From Roseiflexus castenholzii DSM 13941 (GTDB taxonomy: Bacteria; Chloroflexota; Chloroflexia; Chloroflexales; Roseiflexaceae), in contig NC_009767.1 of assembly GCF_000017805.1 (NCBI RefSeq), positions 4,939,001 to 5,003,000 of the forward strand: a stretch of DNA of 64,000 nucleotides, written 5' to 3'. Shown piece after piece: positions 9,015-16,815 of the stretch (positions within the stretch are counted from its first letter, which is position 1; each line of letters begins with the position of its first letter). The notes beneath the pieces are model-generated. The model saw nothing but the letters and a program-made list of their open reading frames with translations, was not told the origin of the DNA and did no database searches. The translations under genes were made by a program, and so were the position numbers.

Positions 9015-9431
9015 ATGTTTCACAAAATACTCGTCGCTGTGGATGGTTCGCCAACGTCGTCGCGGGCAATCGACGCAGCCGTCGATATCGCAAAGCATTA
9101 CAACGCAAAATTGTGCCTGCTCCATGCGTTCCCGCATGTCTCCGATCTTCTCGGCACGCCCGAATACGAGCGTCTGTTGGAAACACGGATGCTGATAGGC
9201 CAGTCGCTGATTGAGGCTGCACGTACTCAGGTCGGCGATCAGGCGGATGTTGATGTACAATTGCTCGAAGGACCGCCAGCGCAGGCGATTCTGCGCGTTG
9301 CCGAAGAGGAGAACTTCGACCTGATCGTCATGGGGTCGCGCGGGCATAGTACACTCGTTGGTCTGCTCCTGGGCAGTGTGAGCAATACAGTGGTGCAACG
9401 CGCCCACTGCCCGGTATTGGTCGTACACTAG
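9015..9431 (+). CDS. Universal stress protein, single UspA domain
   Basis: A 138-residue single-domain UspA protein beginning MFHKILVAVDGSPTS and carrying the nucleotide-binding GSRGHSTLVGLLLGSVSNTV motif near its C-terminus. ATG 9015 is chosen because AGAGGTGG lies just upstream and the usual UspA N-terminus starts there; a TTG further upstream would add twelve atypical residues. Diverges from the preceding tandem Usp gene across about 220 bases, and is followed after 48 bases by another tandem Usp gene, probably in one transcript. Confidence 0.92.
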   Translation: MFHKILVAVDGSPTSSRAIDAAVDIAKHYNAKLCLLHAFPHVSDLLGTPEYERLLETRMLIGQSLIEAARTQVGDQADVDVQLLEGPPAQAILRVAEEENFDLIVMGSRGHSTLVGLLLGSVSNTVVQRAHCPVLVVH

Positions 9432-9479
9432 ATATCGCTGCCAGATAACAATCCGGCGCAGGTTGGTGAGGAGGCGCGC

Positions 9480-10373
9480 ATGTGCCGATCCATCCTGGTG
9501 CCGCTCGATGGCTCGGCGTTCAGTGAGCATGCGTTGCCACTGGCGCTCTCGGTCGCGCGGCGATCAGGCGCGCAACTTTACCTTGCTCACGTCCTGTCTG
9601 GACGTGGCGGGCTGGCCGATATGGCAGAACGCGCCAGCGCAGCAAGTCGGACGGCCTACCTCGAGCGGGTGGCGCAGCAGATCGAGAAACAATCGGTGCG
9701 TGCGCCGATTATGTCGATCCTCACCGGACCTGTCGCCGAGACGCTTCTGGAGCACGCGCGATCTGTCGGGTGCGATCTGATCGTGCTCACAACCCACGGT
9801 CGGGGGGCGCTCTCACGGCTCTGGCTCGGTAGCGTCGCCGATGTGATCGTGCGGCGCTCGCCGGTGCCGGTAATGCTGGTGCGCCCCCATCAGCCAACCG
9901 TAACCATCGATACGAAAACTACCAGGCTTTCGTTGCGCCGTATTCTGATCCCGCTCGATGGTTCTCCTCTGGCAGAAGCAATCATTGAGCACAGTGTTCA
10001 TATCGGGCGTATCATGGACGCGGAGTATACGCTGCTGCGAGTCGTCGATCCCTCCGTCCTCGGTCTGTCGGCTCAGGATGAGAATGCCGGCGCCGCGACG
10101 GTGGCGCAACCGCTCAAGGATCGCGCACAGGCGTATCTGGAACGGCAGGCGGAGGAATTGCGCGCGCAGGGGTTGCAGGTCGATGCTGCGGTCATGGTAG
10201 GAGAACCATCCGCATGTATTCTCGACTATGCACGGATGCATAGCATCGACCTGATTGCGATGGCAACCCACGGACGTGGCGGGTTTTCCCTCCTGCTCCT
10301 CGGCAGCGTCGCCGATAAAGTCCTGCGCGGGTCATCGCTGCCGCTGTTGTTGTACAGCCCTGGAGTCAAGTGA
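9480..10373 (+). CDS. Universal stress protein with two UspA domains
   Basis: A 297-residue tandem UspA protein starting MCRSILVPLDGSAFSE; the second domain starts RILIPLDGSPLAEA at about residue 155. ATP-binding signatures are HGRGALSRLWLGSVADVI and HGRGGFSLLLLGSVADKV. RBS GGTGAGGAGG directly precedes ATG 9480. The TGA stop ends at 10373, exactly where a MITE-like element begins. Third Usp gene of the cluster; likely cotranscribed with the single-domain gene upstream. Confidence 0.92.
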   Translation: MCRSILVPLDGSAFSEHALPLALSVARRSGAQLYLAHVLSGRGGLADMAERASAASRTAYLERVAQQIEKQSVRAPIMSILTGPVAETLLEHARSVGCDLIVLTTHGRGALSRLWLGSVADVIVRRSPVPVMLVRPHQPTVTIDTKTTRLSLRRILIPLDGSPLAEAIIEHSVHIGRIMDAEYTLLRVVDPSVLGLSAQDENAGAATVAQPLKDRAQAYLERQAEELRAQGLQVDAAVMVGEPSACILDYARMHSIDLIAMATHGRGGFSLLLLGSVADKVLRGSSLPLLLYSPGVK

Positions 10374-10522
10374 TACCAATGACGCTTGACGATGCCGCAT
10401 GCGGGTCCTTCCGAGCCCTTCGCTTCGCTCAGGGTAAACGCAGCGTGGAATCGGCGCGGGTCGCGCCCGACCCCTCGCGCGGCTCGGGGTGACCATGCCG
10501 GATGGTCACCGGTCATTGGTAT
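10373..10522 (+). mobile_element. MITE-like element, copy 1 (reference copy)
   Basis: A 150-bp non-coding element with perfect 11-bp terminal inverted repeats ATACCAATGAC / GTCATTGGTAT. Inside are the conserved phrase GAGCCCTTCGCTTCGCTCAG and a perfect hairpin GGTGACCAT-GCCGG-ATGGTCACC near the right end. It begins on the last base of the upstream stop codon. TA at both outer ends suggests TA target duplication, as in IS630/Tc1-mariner-type MITEs. At least eight related copies lie in this window. Confidence 0.8.
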
Positions 10523-10599
10523 GAGTGGGTGGAAGGTTGAAGGTGTGAAGGCGGAGACGTTGCATCGCAATGTCTCGCTGCATGTGACCGTCATCTTCA

Positions 10600-11301
10600 T
10601 TACGGCACGACGTGAAGGCGATAGCGCTCCAACAGAATGGCAGCGTCTTCATCGCTCAACGGCATCTGCCAGCCATCCACGGTGTTGGCGGGGCTGTGAG
10701 CGTGGAGATTGAGCGCGATCACCTCATCTGCCCATGGTCGGATCATGCGCAGGATATGTTCATGGGCATGCGGTGTTGCAAGCAAGCATGCCACCGGATG
10801 GTAGCGCCGCAGCGCCTGAAGTGCCGCAAGTTGCGACAGTCCGCTGCGCAGCCCGTCATCGACCAGAATGACCGGTCGCCGGATGTCGAACGGCAGAGGA
10901 CGTCCGTGACGATAGAGCGTGATCAGTTTGGGAAGCATTGCCTGCTCGGCTCTGACCATATCCCACAGCATTGCAGGAGTCACCCCCGGCACGCGCAGGA
11001 TGGCGCCGTTCAGGCACAACCCGCCCGACTCGCTGACGGCGCCGGCGGCAACCGCAGGATTGCCGCGTACCCGAAACTCACGGGTGACGATAACATCCAC
11101 CTGAAGACGAAGCGAGCGCGCGAACTCACCCCCAACGGCTACGCCTCCCGGTGGGATCGCCAGCACGACAGCGTGCGTACCACGAAAGCGCCCCAGCAGT
11201 GATGCAAGCCGTCGCCCTGCCGCAGCGCGATCTTCGTAACGATCATCGCACCCGATCAGCGGAACTCCATATATCGGCTCGATCACAGGGGGCTTCATCA
11301 T
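10600..11301 (-). CDS. Phosphoribosyltransferase-fold protein
   Basis: A 233-residue type I phosphoribosyltransferase domain protein. The PRPP loop reads VILVDDGLRSGLSQLAALQAL, where the usual TG is SG; an N-terminal VLAIPPGGVAVGGEFA and VIVTREFRVRGNP fit the stand-alone PRTase group often annotated only as phosphoribosyltransferase. Substrate unknown. The first of two adjacent ATGs is chosen; TAGGAG lies about 14 bases upstream, which is long. It follows the CBS-Cys protein gene by 17 bases on the same strand, so they are probably an operon. Similar PRTases occur beside Usp and CBS genes in dormancy regulons. Confidence 0.8.
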   Translation of the reverse strand: MMKPPVIEPIYGVPLIGCDDRYEDRAAAGRRLASLLGRFRGTHAVVLAIPPGGVAVGGEFARSLRLQVDVIVTREFRVRGNPAVAAGAVSESGGLCLNGAILRVPGVTPAMLWDMVRAEQAMLPKLITLYRHGRPLPFDIRRPVILVDDGLRSGLSQLAALQALRRYHPVACLLATPHAHEHILRMIRPWADEVIALNLHAHSPANTVDGWQMPLSDEDAAILLERYRLHVVP

Positions 11302-11318
11302 TGATCGTCGCGCGACTC

Positions 11319-11996
11319 CTACCGCTCTGCACCCTGTTCCTGCGTCACCAGATAGACAAAGCAGGGACAATCCCGCCCAGGGATTGCAGTGTGTCGTTCC
11401 GGGCGATCCAGCATGCAGGCGATACTATCAAAGTAACGACAGTTATCGCAACGATGGAGATGGTAGTGACAACGCCAGCACTGATCATCACGACTGATCG
11501 TATCGAGCGACCGTCCGCGCAACACAGCGCCGCAATGATGGCAGATAAGGGTAGGGCGCTCAGCGTCACGCGCCTCGCCGCCTGTTGCCAGGGCGATCTG
11601 TAGTCGGAAAAGATCGCTCTCCGTGATTATGCCAATCACCCGTCCCTCATCATCGACAACCGGCAGTCCGCCAATTTTGTACGTCAACATCAATCGAGCG
11701 GCATCGAGCGCCGATGCGTCCGGCGTGATGGTCACGACGTGGCGTGTCATGCACTCGACCACCGTGACCCGATCGAGCAATGCACGCCACTCATAGTAGC
11801 TGAGCGTTGTGTCGGCTGGTTGGGCAGCGCGTAGATCGCCGCGCGTGATAATTCCTATCAGTTTGCCATTTTCCACCACCGGCAACCGGCGAATGCGCCG
11901 CTGTTCCATCAGGCGTTGCGCCTCAGCAAGCGTCGTTGTCGGAGCAATGACAATTGCAGGAGTGCTCATCCAGTCCGCGACTCGTTGATTTTTCAT
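11319..11996 (-). CDS. CBS-pair protein with a C-terminal cysteine-rich domain
   Basis: A 225-residue protein. Residues 7-60 and 80-135 are two CBS motifs (DWMSTPAIVIAPTTTLAEA... and ECMTRHVVTITPDASALDA...) forming a Bateman module that typically binds adenosyl ligands. The tail, residues 150-215, is unusual: nine cysteines arranged as CHHC (152-155), CWRC (173-176), CDNC (183-186), Cys194 and CPC (210-212), with several His. That suggests zinc or an iron-sulfur cluster. RBS GGAGG lies five bases before ATG 11996. It likely heads an operon with the phosphoribosyltransferase gene. Confidence 0.85.
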   Translation of the reverse strand: MKNQRVADWMSTPAIVIAPTTTLAEAQRLMEQRRIRRLPVVENGKLIGIITRGDLRAAQPADTTLSYYEWRALLDRVTVVECMTRHVVTITPDASALDAARLMLTYKIGGLPVVDDEGRVIGIITESDLFRLQIALATGGEARDAERPTLICHHCGAVLRGRSLDTISRDDQCWRCHYHLHRCDNCRYFDSIACMLDRPERHTAIPGRDCPCFVYLVTQEQGAER

Positions 11997-12116
11997 AGTT
12001 GCCTCCAGCGCGGCGATTGGGAAGCGCCTGAGTGTACTGTAGCATGTCACACTGCGTTAGAAAGAAAAGAAACCATTACACACGGAGAGTATGCGTTTAC
12101 ATGCTTTACCGATTAC

Positions 12117-12255
12117 GCTTGACGATGCCGCATGCGTGTCATTCCGAGCCCTTCGCTTCGCTCAGGGTAAACGCAGCGCGGAATCTGAGCGGGTCGCGCA
12201 CGACCCCTCGTGCTGCTCGGGGTGACAATACCGGATGTTCACAGGTAACTGGTAT
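12117..12255 (+). mobile_element. MITE-like element, copy 2 (decayed ends)
   Basis: About 139 bp matching the reference copy at 10373-10522 in its centre, with degraded termini (TACCGATTACG on the left, GTAACTGGTA on the right) and a partly mutated hairpin. It lies in the intergenic region between two divergent CBS-domain genes, so it sits in their shared upstream region. Confidence 0.72.
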
Positions 12256-12451
12256 TATCGTTCATAATGCATAGGGGCGTTTTTTCAGGTAGTGGATCTG
12301 TTACCGCAAGTGACAATCCGTTACGCCACACACGAGATGAGAGCGGCTACAATTGTTAAGAAACCGCTTGCATATTCAGGTTGCTGTGCTGCCTGCGCCG
12401 TCCTGTCAGGCGGTTGCGGTGTCTGGCACTGCTCCAGAAAGGAGAACTTCA

Positions 12452-12940
12452 ATGACGAAGACATCAGCATCTTCCAGGCGACGCGCCGCTGTGCCTGCCG
12501 AGGAGGAGATCCGCTTCTGGATGCGCGCTCCGGCAGTCACCGTCAACCTGGCAGCGCCGGTCAGCGAGGCGTTGGCGCTGATGCGTGAACATAATGTCCG
12601 CCGCCTGCCAGTGGTCATCGATACGGGGGAACTGCGCGGCATCATTACGCAGGGAGATATTCGCGGCGCCGATCTGCTGCGGGTGGCAGGTATGGATCCG
12701 TTCGAGATCGCCGATGCACTGCGCCGGATCAAGGTGTATGAGGTCATGACGGAGGACCCGATCACGGTCACACCGGAGACCAGCCTGCGTGAGGCGGCGA
12801 TGCTCATGATCGACAACAAGATCGGCGGTTTGCCGGTGGTGGACGAGCACAATATGGTTGTGGGCATCATTACCGAGAGCGACCTGTTTGAGGCGCTGGT
12901 GCACGTGCTCGAACGCCGCGATATGGAAGAGGAAGGTTGA
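12452..12940 (+). CDS. CBS-pair protein
   Basis: A 162-residue stand-alone CBS-domain protein. After about 20 basic, Ser/Ala-rich residues there are two CBS motifs: FWMRAPAVTVNLAAPVSEAL... and EVMTEDPITVTPETSLREAA..., the second ending in GGLPVVDEHNMVVGIITESDLF. Such proteins sense AMP/ATP or related ligands and regulate partners. Resembles hypoxia-induced Hrp1-like proteins in length and layout; homology beyond the CBS fold is not claimed. ATG 12452 follows AAAGGAG at 12438-12444. Confidence 0.9.
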   Translation: MTKTSASSRRRAAVPAEEEIRFWMRAPAVTVNLAAPVSEALALMREHNVRRLPVVIDTGELRGIITQGDIRGADLLRVAGMDPFEIADALRRIKVYEVMTEDPITVTPETSLREAAMLMIDNKIGGLPVVDEHNMVVGIITESDLFEALVHVLERRDMEEEG

Positions 12941-12975
12941 GAAATCATCAATACAACAAAACAATGGGTCGCTAT

Positions 12976-13006
12976 GGTGGCGCCGTGGCAATGCGACGGC
13001 GCCACC
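12976..13006. terminator. Strong hairpin between convergent genes
   Basis: Perfect 11-bp inverted repeat GGTGGCGCCGT (12976-12986) / ACGGCGCCACC (12996-13006) around a nine-base loop. It lies between the end of the CBS gene on the plus strand and the R2-like oxidase on the minus strand. There is no T-tract, so classical intrinsic termination is uncertain, but placement fits a bidirectional transcript end. Confidence 0.5.
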
Positions 13007-13040
13007 GCGATCATGATAATGTCTATGCCTCCTCCGACGC

Positions 13041-13188
13041 TACCAATGACCGGTGACCATCCGGCATGGTCACCCCGCGCAGCGCGAGGGGTCATGCGCG
13101 ACCCGCGCCGATTCCGCGCTGCGTTTATCCTGAGCGAAGCGAAGGGCTCGGAATGACACGCATGCGGCATCGTCAAGCGTCATTGGTA
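13041..13188 (-). mobile_element. MITE-like element, copy 3 (reverse orientation)
   Basis: A 148-bp copy in reverse orientation, from TACCAATGACCGG at 13041 to CGTCATTGGTA ending at 13188. It overlaps the 3' end of the R2-like oxidase gene and supplies that gene's last four codons and its TGA stop (13173-13175). TA is present at both outer edges, as in the other copies. Confidence 0.82.
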
Positions 13189-14060
13189 GCTTCCTCTTCC
13201 ATGGCTTCCACCGTCTGATTGCGGGCGCGTTCGATGCGATCAAGACGGCGCTCGAATTGCCCCATCGCAAACTGCATAAAATCATCGTGGCTCAATCCAA
13301 AGGGCACGACCTCGTAACAGGCAAAGGCATCGTCGATGACCCCCATCGCATAGACAACGAGTTCGTTCATTCGCTCGACAACGACATCCCACAGGCGTGG
13401 TTCGGCATTGATCAGACGCGACAGGAGATACACGCCATAGGCGATATGACGCGACTCGTCCTGTTTCAGTAGCCCGATCCCTTTGCGTGTGCCGGGCATC
13501 AGGTTGCGTCGTTCGAGCATGGTGAAGTAGGCATGATAGCCGGTTTCCGCCAGCACGCCTTCGACGATCATGTTGTAGGTGAGCGAGGCGATGGCTTGCG
13601 CCTCCGGTGAGGGATCGTCACGGAGCCGCTCCATGGCGGCCGGCAACGCCTCGTGAATGAGCGCGCGATAGTTGGCGGTATGGTAGTGGCTCAGATCGCC
13701 CGTCACTCCGGCGACTTCGGTGAGGAAGCGGTTGAAGAAGTCGGTGTGCTTGGCTTCTTCCCACAGGAAACTGGTCAGAAACAGTTCCTCTTCGATGCGC
13801 CCTTCGGCAGCAATCGTGGCGACCAGCGGCAACAGATCGAGCGTGACCGCCTCTTCGCCCGCCTGGAAGAGTGAAGTCAGCCGCAGCACCAGATCGCGTT
13901 CGTCATCGGTCAACGTCTGCCAGTCGCGCATGTCCTGACTGAAATCGATATCGCTGGGATTCCAGACCCCCAGCCGTTTGGCTTTCTCGAATAGTCGCAT
14001 TGGCACAGAGTCACGGCGCAAACCACGACTGGTCGTGACAAATACTGAATGGCTCATCAT
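13173..14060 (-). CDS. R2-like ligand-binding oxidase (R2lox)
   Basis: A 295-residue ferritin-like di-metal protein of the R2lox group, related to ribonucleotide reductase R2. Metal-ligand positions visible are Glu70 (GEEAVTLDL), Glu102 and His105 (EEAKHTDFF), Glu167 (VEGVLAETGY), and Glu202 and His205 (DESRHIAYG). Val72 and Tyr162 stand where the R2lox Val-Tyr ether crosslink forms, which separates it from true R2. R2lox uses a Mn/Fe centre; its physiological substrate is unknown. Two adjacent ATGs follow GGAAAGGAAACG. The start overlaps the LysR gene's stop (translational coupling). The last residues TNDA and the stop come from an inserted MITE-like element. Confidence 0.88.
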   Translation of the reverse strand: MMSHSVFVTTSRGLRRDSVPMRLFEKAKRLGVWNPSDIDFSQDMRDWQTLTDDERDLVLRLTSLFQAGEEAVTLDLLPLVATIAAEGRIEEELFLTSFLWEEAKHTDFFNRFLTEVAGVTGDLSHYHTANYRALIHEALPAAMERLRDDPSPEAQAIASLTYNMIVEGVLAETGYHAYFTMLERRNLMPGTRKGIGLLKQDESRHIAYGVYLLSRLINAEPRLWDVVVERMNELVVYAMGVIDDAFACYEVVPFGLSHDDFMQFAMGQFERRLDRIERARNQTVEAMEEEATNDA

Positions 14061-15028
14061 CGTTTCCTTTCCATTTTCGGCGCCTTTCCCAGCGCCTTGC
14101 TCTCCAGCGGAGACCGGACGCCGACCCGGTGCAGGATGGCGCGTACATCGTCTCCGGTCAGAAATGCGAATGCTTCCTGGACGGCGCGCGACATTGCGTG
14201 CTCGCGTGAACGGAGGGCGAACCATTCCTGGTACAGACTCAGTTCGACAGGGATGGTGCTGACATTCGTCTGGCGCAGCGCACATGATTGTGGCACGAAC
14301 GCCAACCCGATGCCGCTGCATACCGCCTCCAGCGCAACGGTGGCGCTATCGGTCTCGAGCACCACGCGCACATCGGCGGGCGCCAGACCACCTGCCTGTA
14401 AGCCTTCATCGATCACGCGACGAGTGGCGCTTCCACTGCGCGGCATGATAATGGGCGCCTGACGGAGCGCGTCGGGCAGGATAAGACCACGATGCGCCAG
14501 TTCGTGGTCGCGCGGCGCTATCAGGACGAGCGGATCGATGCCGAGCAGTTGCACAACCCAGTGGCGCGAACTTTGCTTTTCCTCGATGAACGCGATATGG
14601 ATATGCTGGCGGGATAACTGTTCCAGCACAATATCGACCGAAGCGACGTTGACGGAAAGACAGACAGCCGGATGGCGTTCACGAAACGCATGGAGTATTC
14701 CGGTTAGCAGGACTTCAGCGCCGGAAGGAGTACACCCAATCGCCACCCGTCCGCTCAACTGCCCACGCAAACTGCGAATGCGCTCTTCGGCTTGCGTCGC
14801 CAGTTCCAGCATCTCGCGCGCCATGGCAATCAGTTCTTCGCCGGCCTGTGTTGGCAGCATCTGTTGTCCGACTCGCCGAAACAGCCGCACCTGATCGAGT
14901 TGGGCTTCAAGCGCCCGGATGTGACTGCTGACTGCCGGTTGCGACAGATGGAGGCGTTCGGCTGCGGCGCTGTAACTGCCGGTTTCTACCACGGCAAGGA
15001 ATGTTTGCAGATGAATAGTGTTGAGCAT
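14057..15028 (-). CDS. LysR family transcriptional regulator
   Basis: A 323-residue LysR regulator: N-terminal winged helix-turn-helix (residues 3-62; TIHLQTFLAVVETGSYSAAA and SQPAVSSHIRALE) and a C-terminal periplasmic-binding-protein-like effector domain. The HTH resembles the CbbR/CysB side of the family, but the effector is unknown. ATG 15028 is preferred over an upstream GTG at 15052. Its TGA overlaps the tandem ATGs of the R2lox gene (ATGATGA), so the two are translated together. LysR proteins often regulate divergent genes, but here the linked gene is downstream in the same direction. Confidence 0.88.
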   Translation of the reverse strand: MLNTIHLQTFLAVVETGSYSAAAERLHLSQPAVSSHIRALEAQLDQVRLFRRVGQQMLPTQAGEELIAMAREMLELATQAEERIRSLRGQLSGRVAIGCTPSGAEVLLTGILHAFRERHPAVCLSVNVASVDIVLEQLSRQHIHIAFIEEKQSSRHWVVQLLGIDPLVLIAPRDHELAHRGLILPDALRQAPIIMPRSGSATRRVIDEGLQAGGLAPADVRVVLETDSATVALEAVCSGIGLAFVPQSCALRQTNVSTIPVELSLYQEWFALRSREHAMSRAVQEAFAFLTGDDVRAILHRVGVRSPLESKALGKAPKMERKR

Positions 15029-15066
15029 ACCATTCGCCCATTTAATGCACACCCCAGGCAGCGCGT

Positions 15067-16191
15067 TCAGCCGCCATGGACGCCTGGCGTCACCACATAA
15101 AAGAACCCAAGACCAACAATCAGATAGACTGCTAGCAACTGCGCGCCTTCGAGCCAGTTGCTCTCGCCATCGACCGATACCTGCACAGCGCAGAGCACTG
15201 CCAGCGTCAGCGCAGCAACCTCGAAGAGACTGAAATAGAGGGTCATTTCATTGCCGAAGAGCAGGCTGATAAAGACCAGCAACGGCGCGACAAACAACGC
15301 AATCTGCATGCTGGACCCCAGCGAAATAGACAACGATAGGTCCATCTTGTTTTTCATTGCCACCTGCACGCCGACAATATGCTCTGCGACGTTGCCAACC
15401 AGAGGGATCAGAATCACCCCCAGAAACAATTCACTGACGCCAAGTTGCTCCACCACCGGTTCGACCGCGCCGACCAGAAATTCGCTCAAAAAGACGATAG
15501 CAATCGTCGAGACCGTCAGCACACCAAGCGAAACGGGCACGCTCCACTTTGCCCGATGGTGTTCTATTTCGGCAGAAGGATCATCAACACCGGTTGGGGC
15601 GCCAATGCCGCGTTCCGGTTTCTGAAATGAGAAGATCAGACTCAGAACATAGAGCACAATCAGGATCGCTGCAACTCCCAGGCTCAGCGCATCGAGCGCC
15701 GGATCGCGCACATCAGTGTTGAAGACATCGACAGCACCGCTCTGCACCTCACGAAGTAACTCAAACAATGTCGGGATCATCATACCAACAACCGAAAGCA
15801 TCATCATCGTCGCCGCGACGCCGGTCAGGTTGCGGTCGAACGTCTGAATGCCGTGACGAATGCCGCCAAGCAGCAGGCTGAGACCGAGGATAAGGAGCAG
15901 GTTGCCCAGAATCGAGCCGGTAATCGACGCTTTGACCAGTTCGATCTTGCCCTCGCGCAACGCAACGATGGTAATAATCAATTCGGCGGCGTTTCCCAGA
16001 GTGGCATTGAGCAAACCGCCGATTTTCGGTCCGACGTGAATGGCAAGTTCTTCGGTCGCTTCGCCGAGCAGACCGGCAAGGGGAATGAGCGCCACGCAGG
16101 AAAGCGCAAAGACGAGCAGGGGATTGGGGAAGAACAATTCAGCCAGGAACGCCAGCGGGACGAAGATGAGCATGTAGCGCAAGACGTTCAC
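15067..16191 (-). CDS. cax: Calcium/proton exchanger (CAX family)
   Basis: A 374-residue inner-membrane cation antiporter with about eleven hydrophobic segments. Both alpha-repeat signatures of the CaCA superfamily are present: GNAAELIITIVALREG (about residues 66-81) and GNVAEHIVGVQVAMKNKMDLSLSISLGSS in the second half. An acidic cytosolic loop (EIEHHRAKW region) separates the halves. CAX proteins export Ca2+ in exchange for H+. It lies 38 bases upstream of the LysR gene on the same strand and may share a transcript with LysR and R2lox. Confidence 0.92.
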   Translation of the reverse strand: MNVLRYMLIFVPLAFLAELFFPNPLLVFALSCVALIPLAGLLGEATEELAIHVGPKIGGLLNATLGNAAELIITIVALREGKIELVKASITGSILGNLLLILGLSLLLGGIRHGIQTFDRNLTGVAATMMMLSVVGMMIPTLFELLREVQSGAVDVFNTDVRDPALDALSLGVAAILIVLYVLSLIFSFQKPERGIGAPTGVDDPSAEIEHHRAKWSVPVSLGVLTVSTIAIVFLSEFLVGAVEPVVEQLGVSELFLGVILIPLVGNVAEHIVGVQVAMKNKMDLSLSISLGSSMQIALFVAPLLVFISLLFGNEMTLYFSLFEVAALTLAVLCAVQVSVDGESNWLEGAQLLAVYLIVGLGFFYVVTPGVHGG

Positions 16192-16343
16192 CGAATACCC
16201 CCTTCTGGCGAGCGAAGATGAGAACCGGGCGAGTCATCATACCACATGTGCGGCGCACTGCGGTTGCGCAAAGCCTGCTTTCGACATACGATAATGGGGA
16301 GCGCGCGGTTGAGTCGCCGCGCGCAAGCACAAAGGAGGATGCT

Positions 16344-16772
16344 GTGTTAACCACCGATCAGGAGATTCGCAATCTCCTCACCGCTGCACGCACCGTTGCA
16401 GTCGTTGGCATCAGCGACGATCCCGAACGCGACTCGTATCTGGTCGCTGAGTTTTTGCAGCGCCAGGGGTATCGGGTCATTCCGGTGAATCCGCGCCTGG
16501 CGACGCTGAATATTCAGGTGCTTGGCGAAAAGGCGTATGCCACGCTGCGCGATGTGCCTGAACCGATCGATATTGTGGACATCTTTCGCCGTCCTGAAAC
16601 GGTGATGCCGGTCGTTGAGGATGCGATTGCCGTTGGCGCCGGCGCGGTGTGGATGCAGTTGTCAATCGTGAATGAGGAAGCCGCAGCGCGCGCCGAAGAA
16701 GCAGGGTTGAAGGTGGTCATGAATCGCTGCATGGCAGTCGAGCATCGGCGGTTGATTCCAAAACAGGCATAA
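16344..16772 (+). CDS. CoA-binding domain protein (YccU-like)
   Basis: A 142-residue single-domain Rossmann-like CoA-binding protein (PF13380). It shows VAVVGISDDPERDSYLVAEFLQRQGYRVIPVNP, then VDIFRRPETV and GAVWMQLSIVNEEAAARAEEAGLKVVMNRCMAVEH, all typical of the YccU group. The start is GTG 16344 because AAAGGAGG is at 16331-16338; the upstream open frame lacks coding features. No enzymatic role is established for the family. It is followed by the AGE-family gene on the same strand. Confidence 0.88.
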   Translation: MLTTDQEIRNLLTAARTVAVVGISDDPERDSYLVAEFLQRQGYRVIPVNPRLATLNIQVLGEKAYATLRDVPEPIDIVDIFRRPETVMPVVEDAIAVGAGAVWMQLSIVNEEAAARAEEAGLKVVMNRCMAVEHRRLIPKQA

Positions 16773-16815
16773 CGTATCATTCTTCCAACAGGCAGACAGG
16801 GACGGAGAAGAAATC

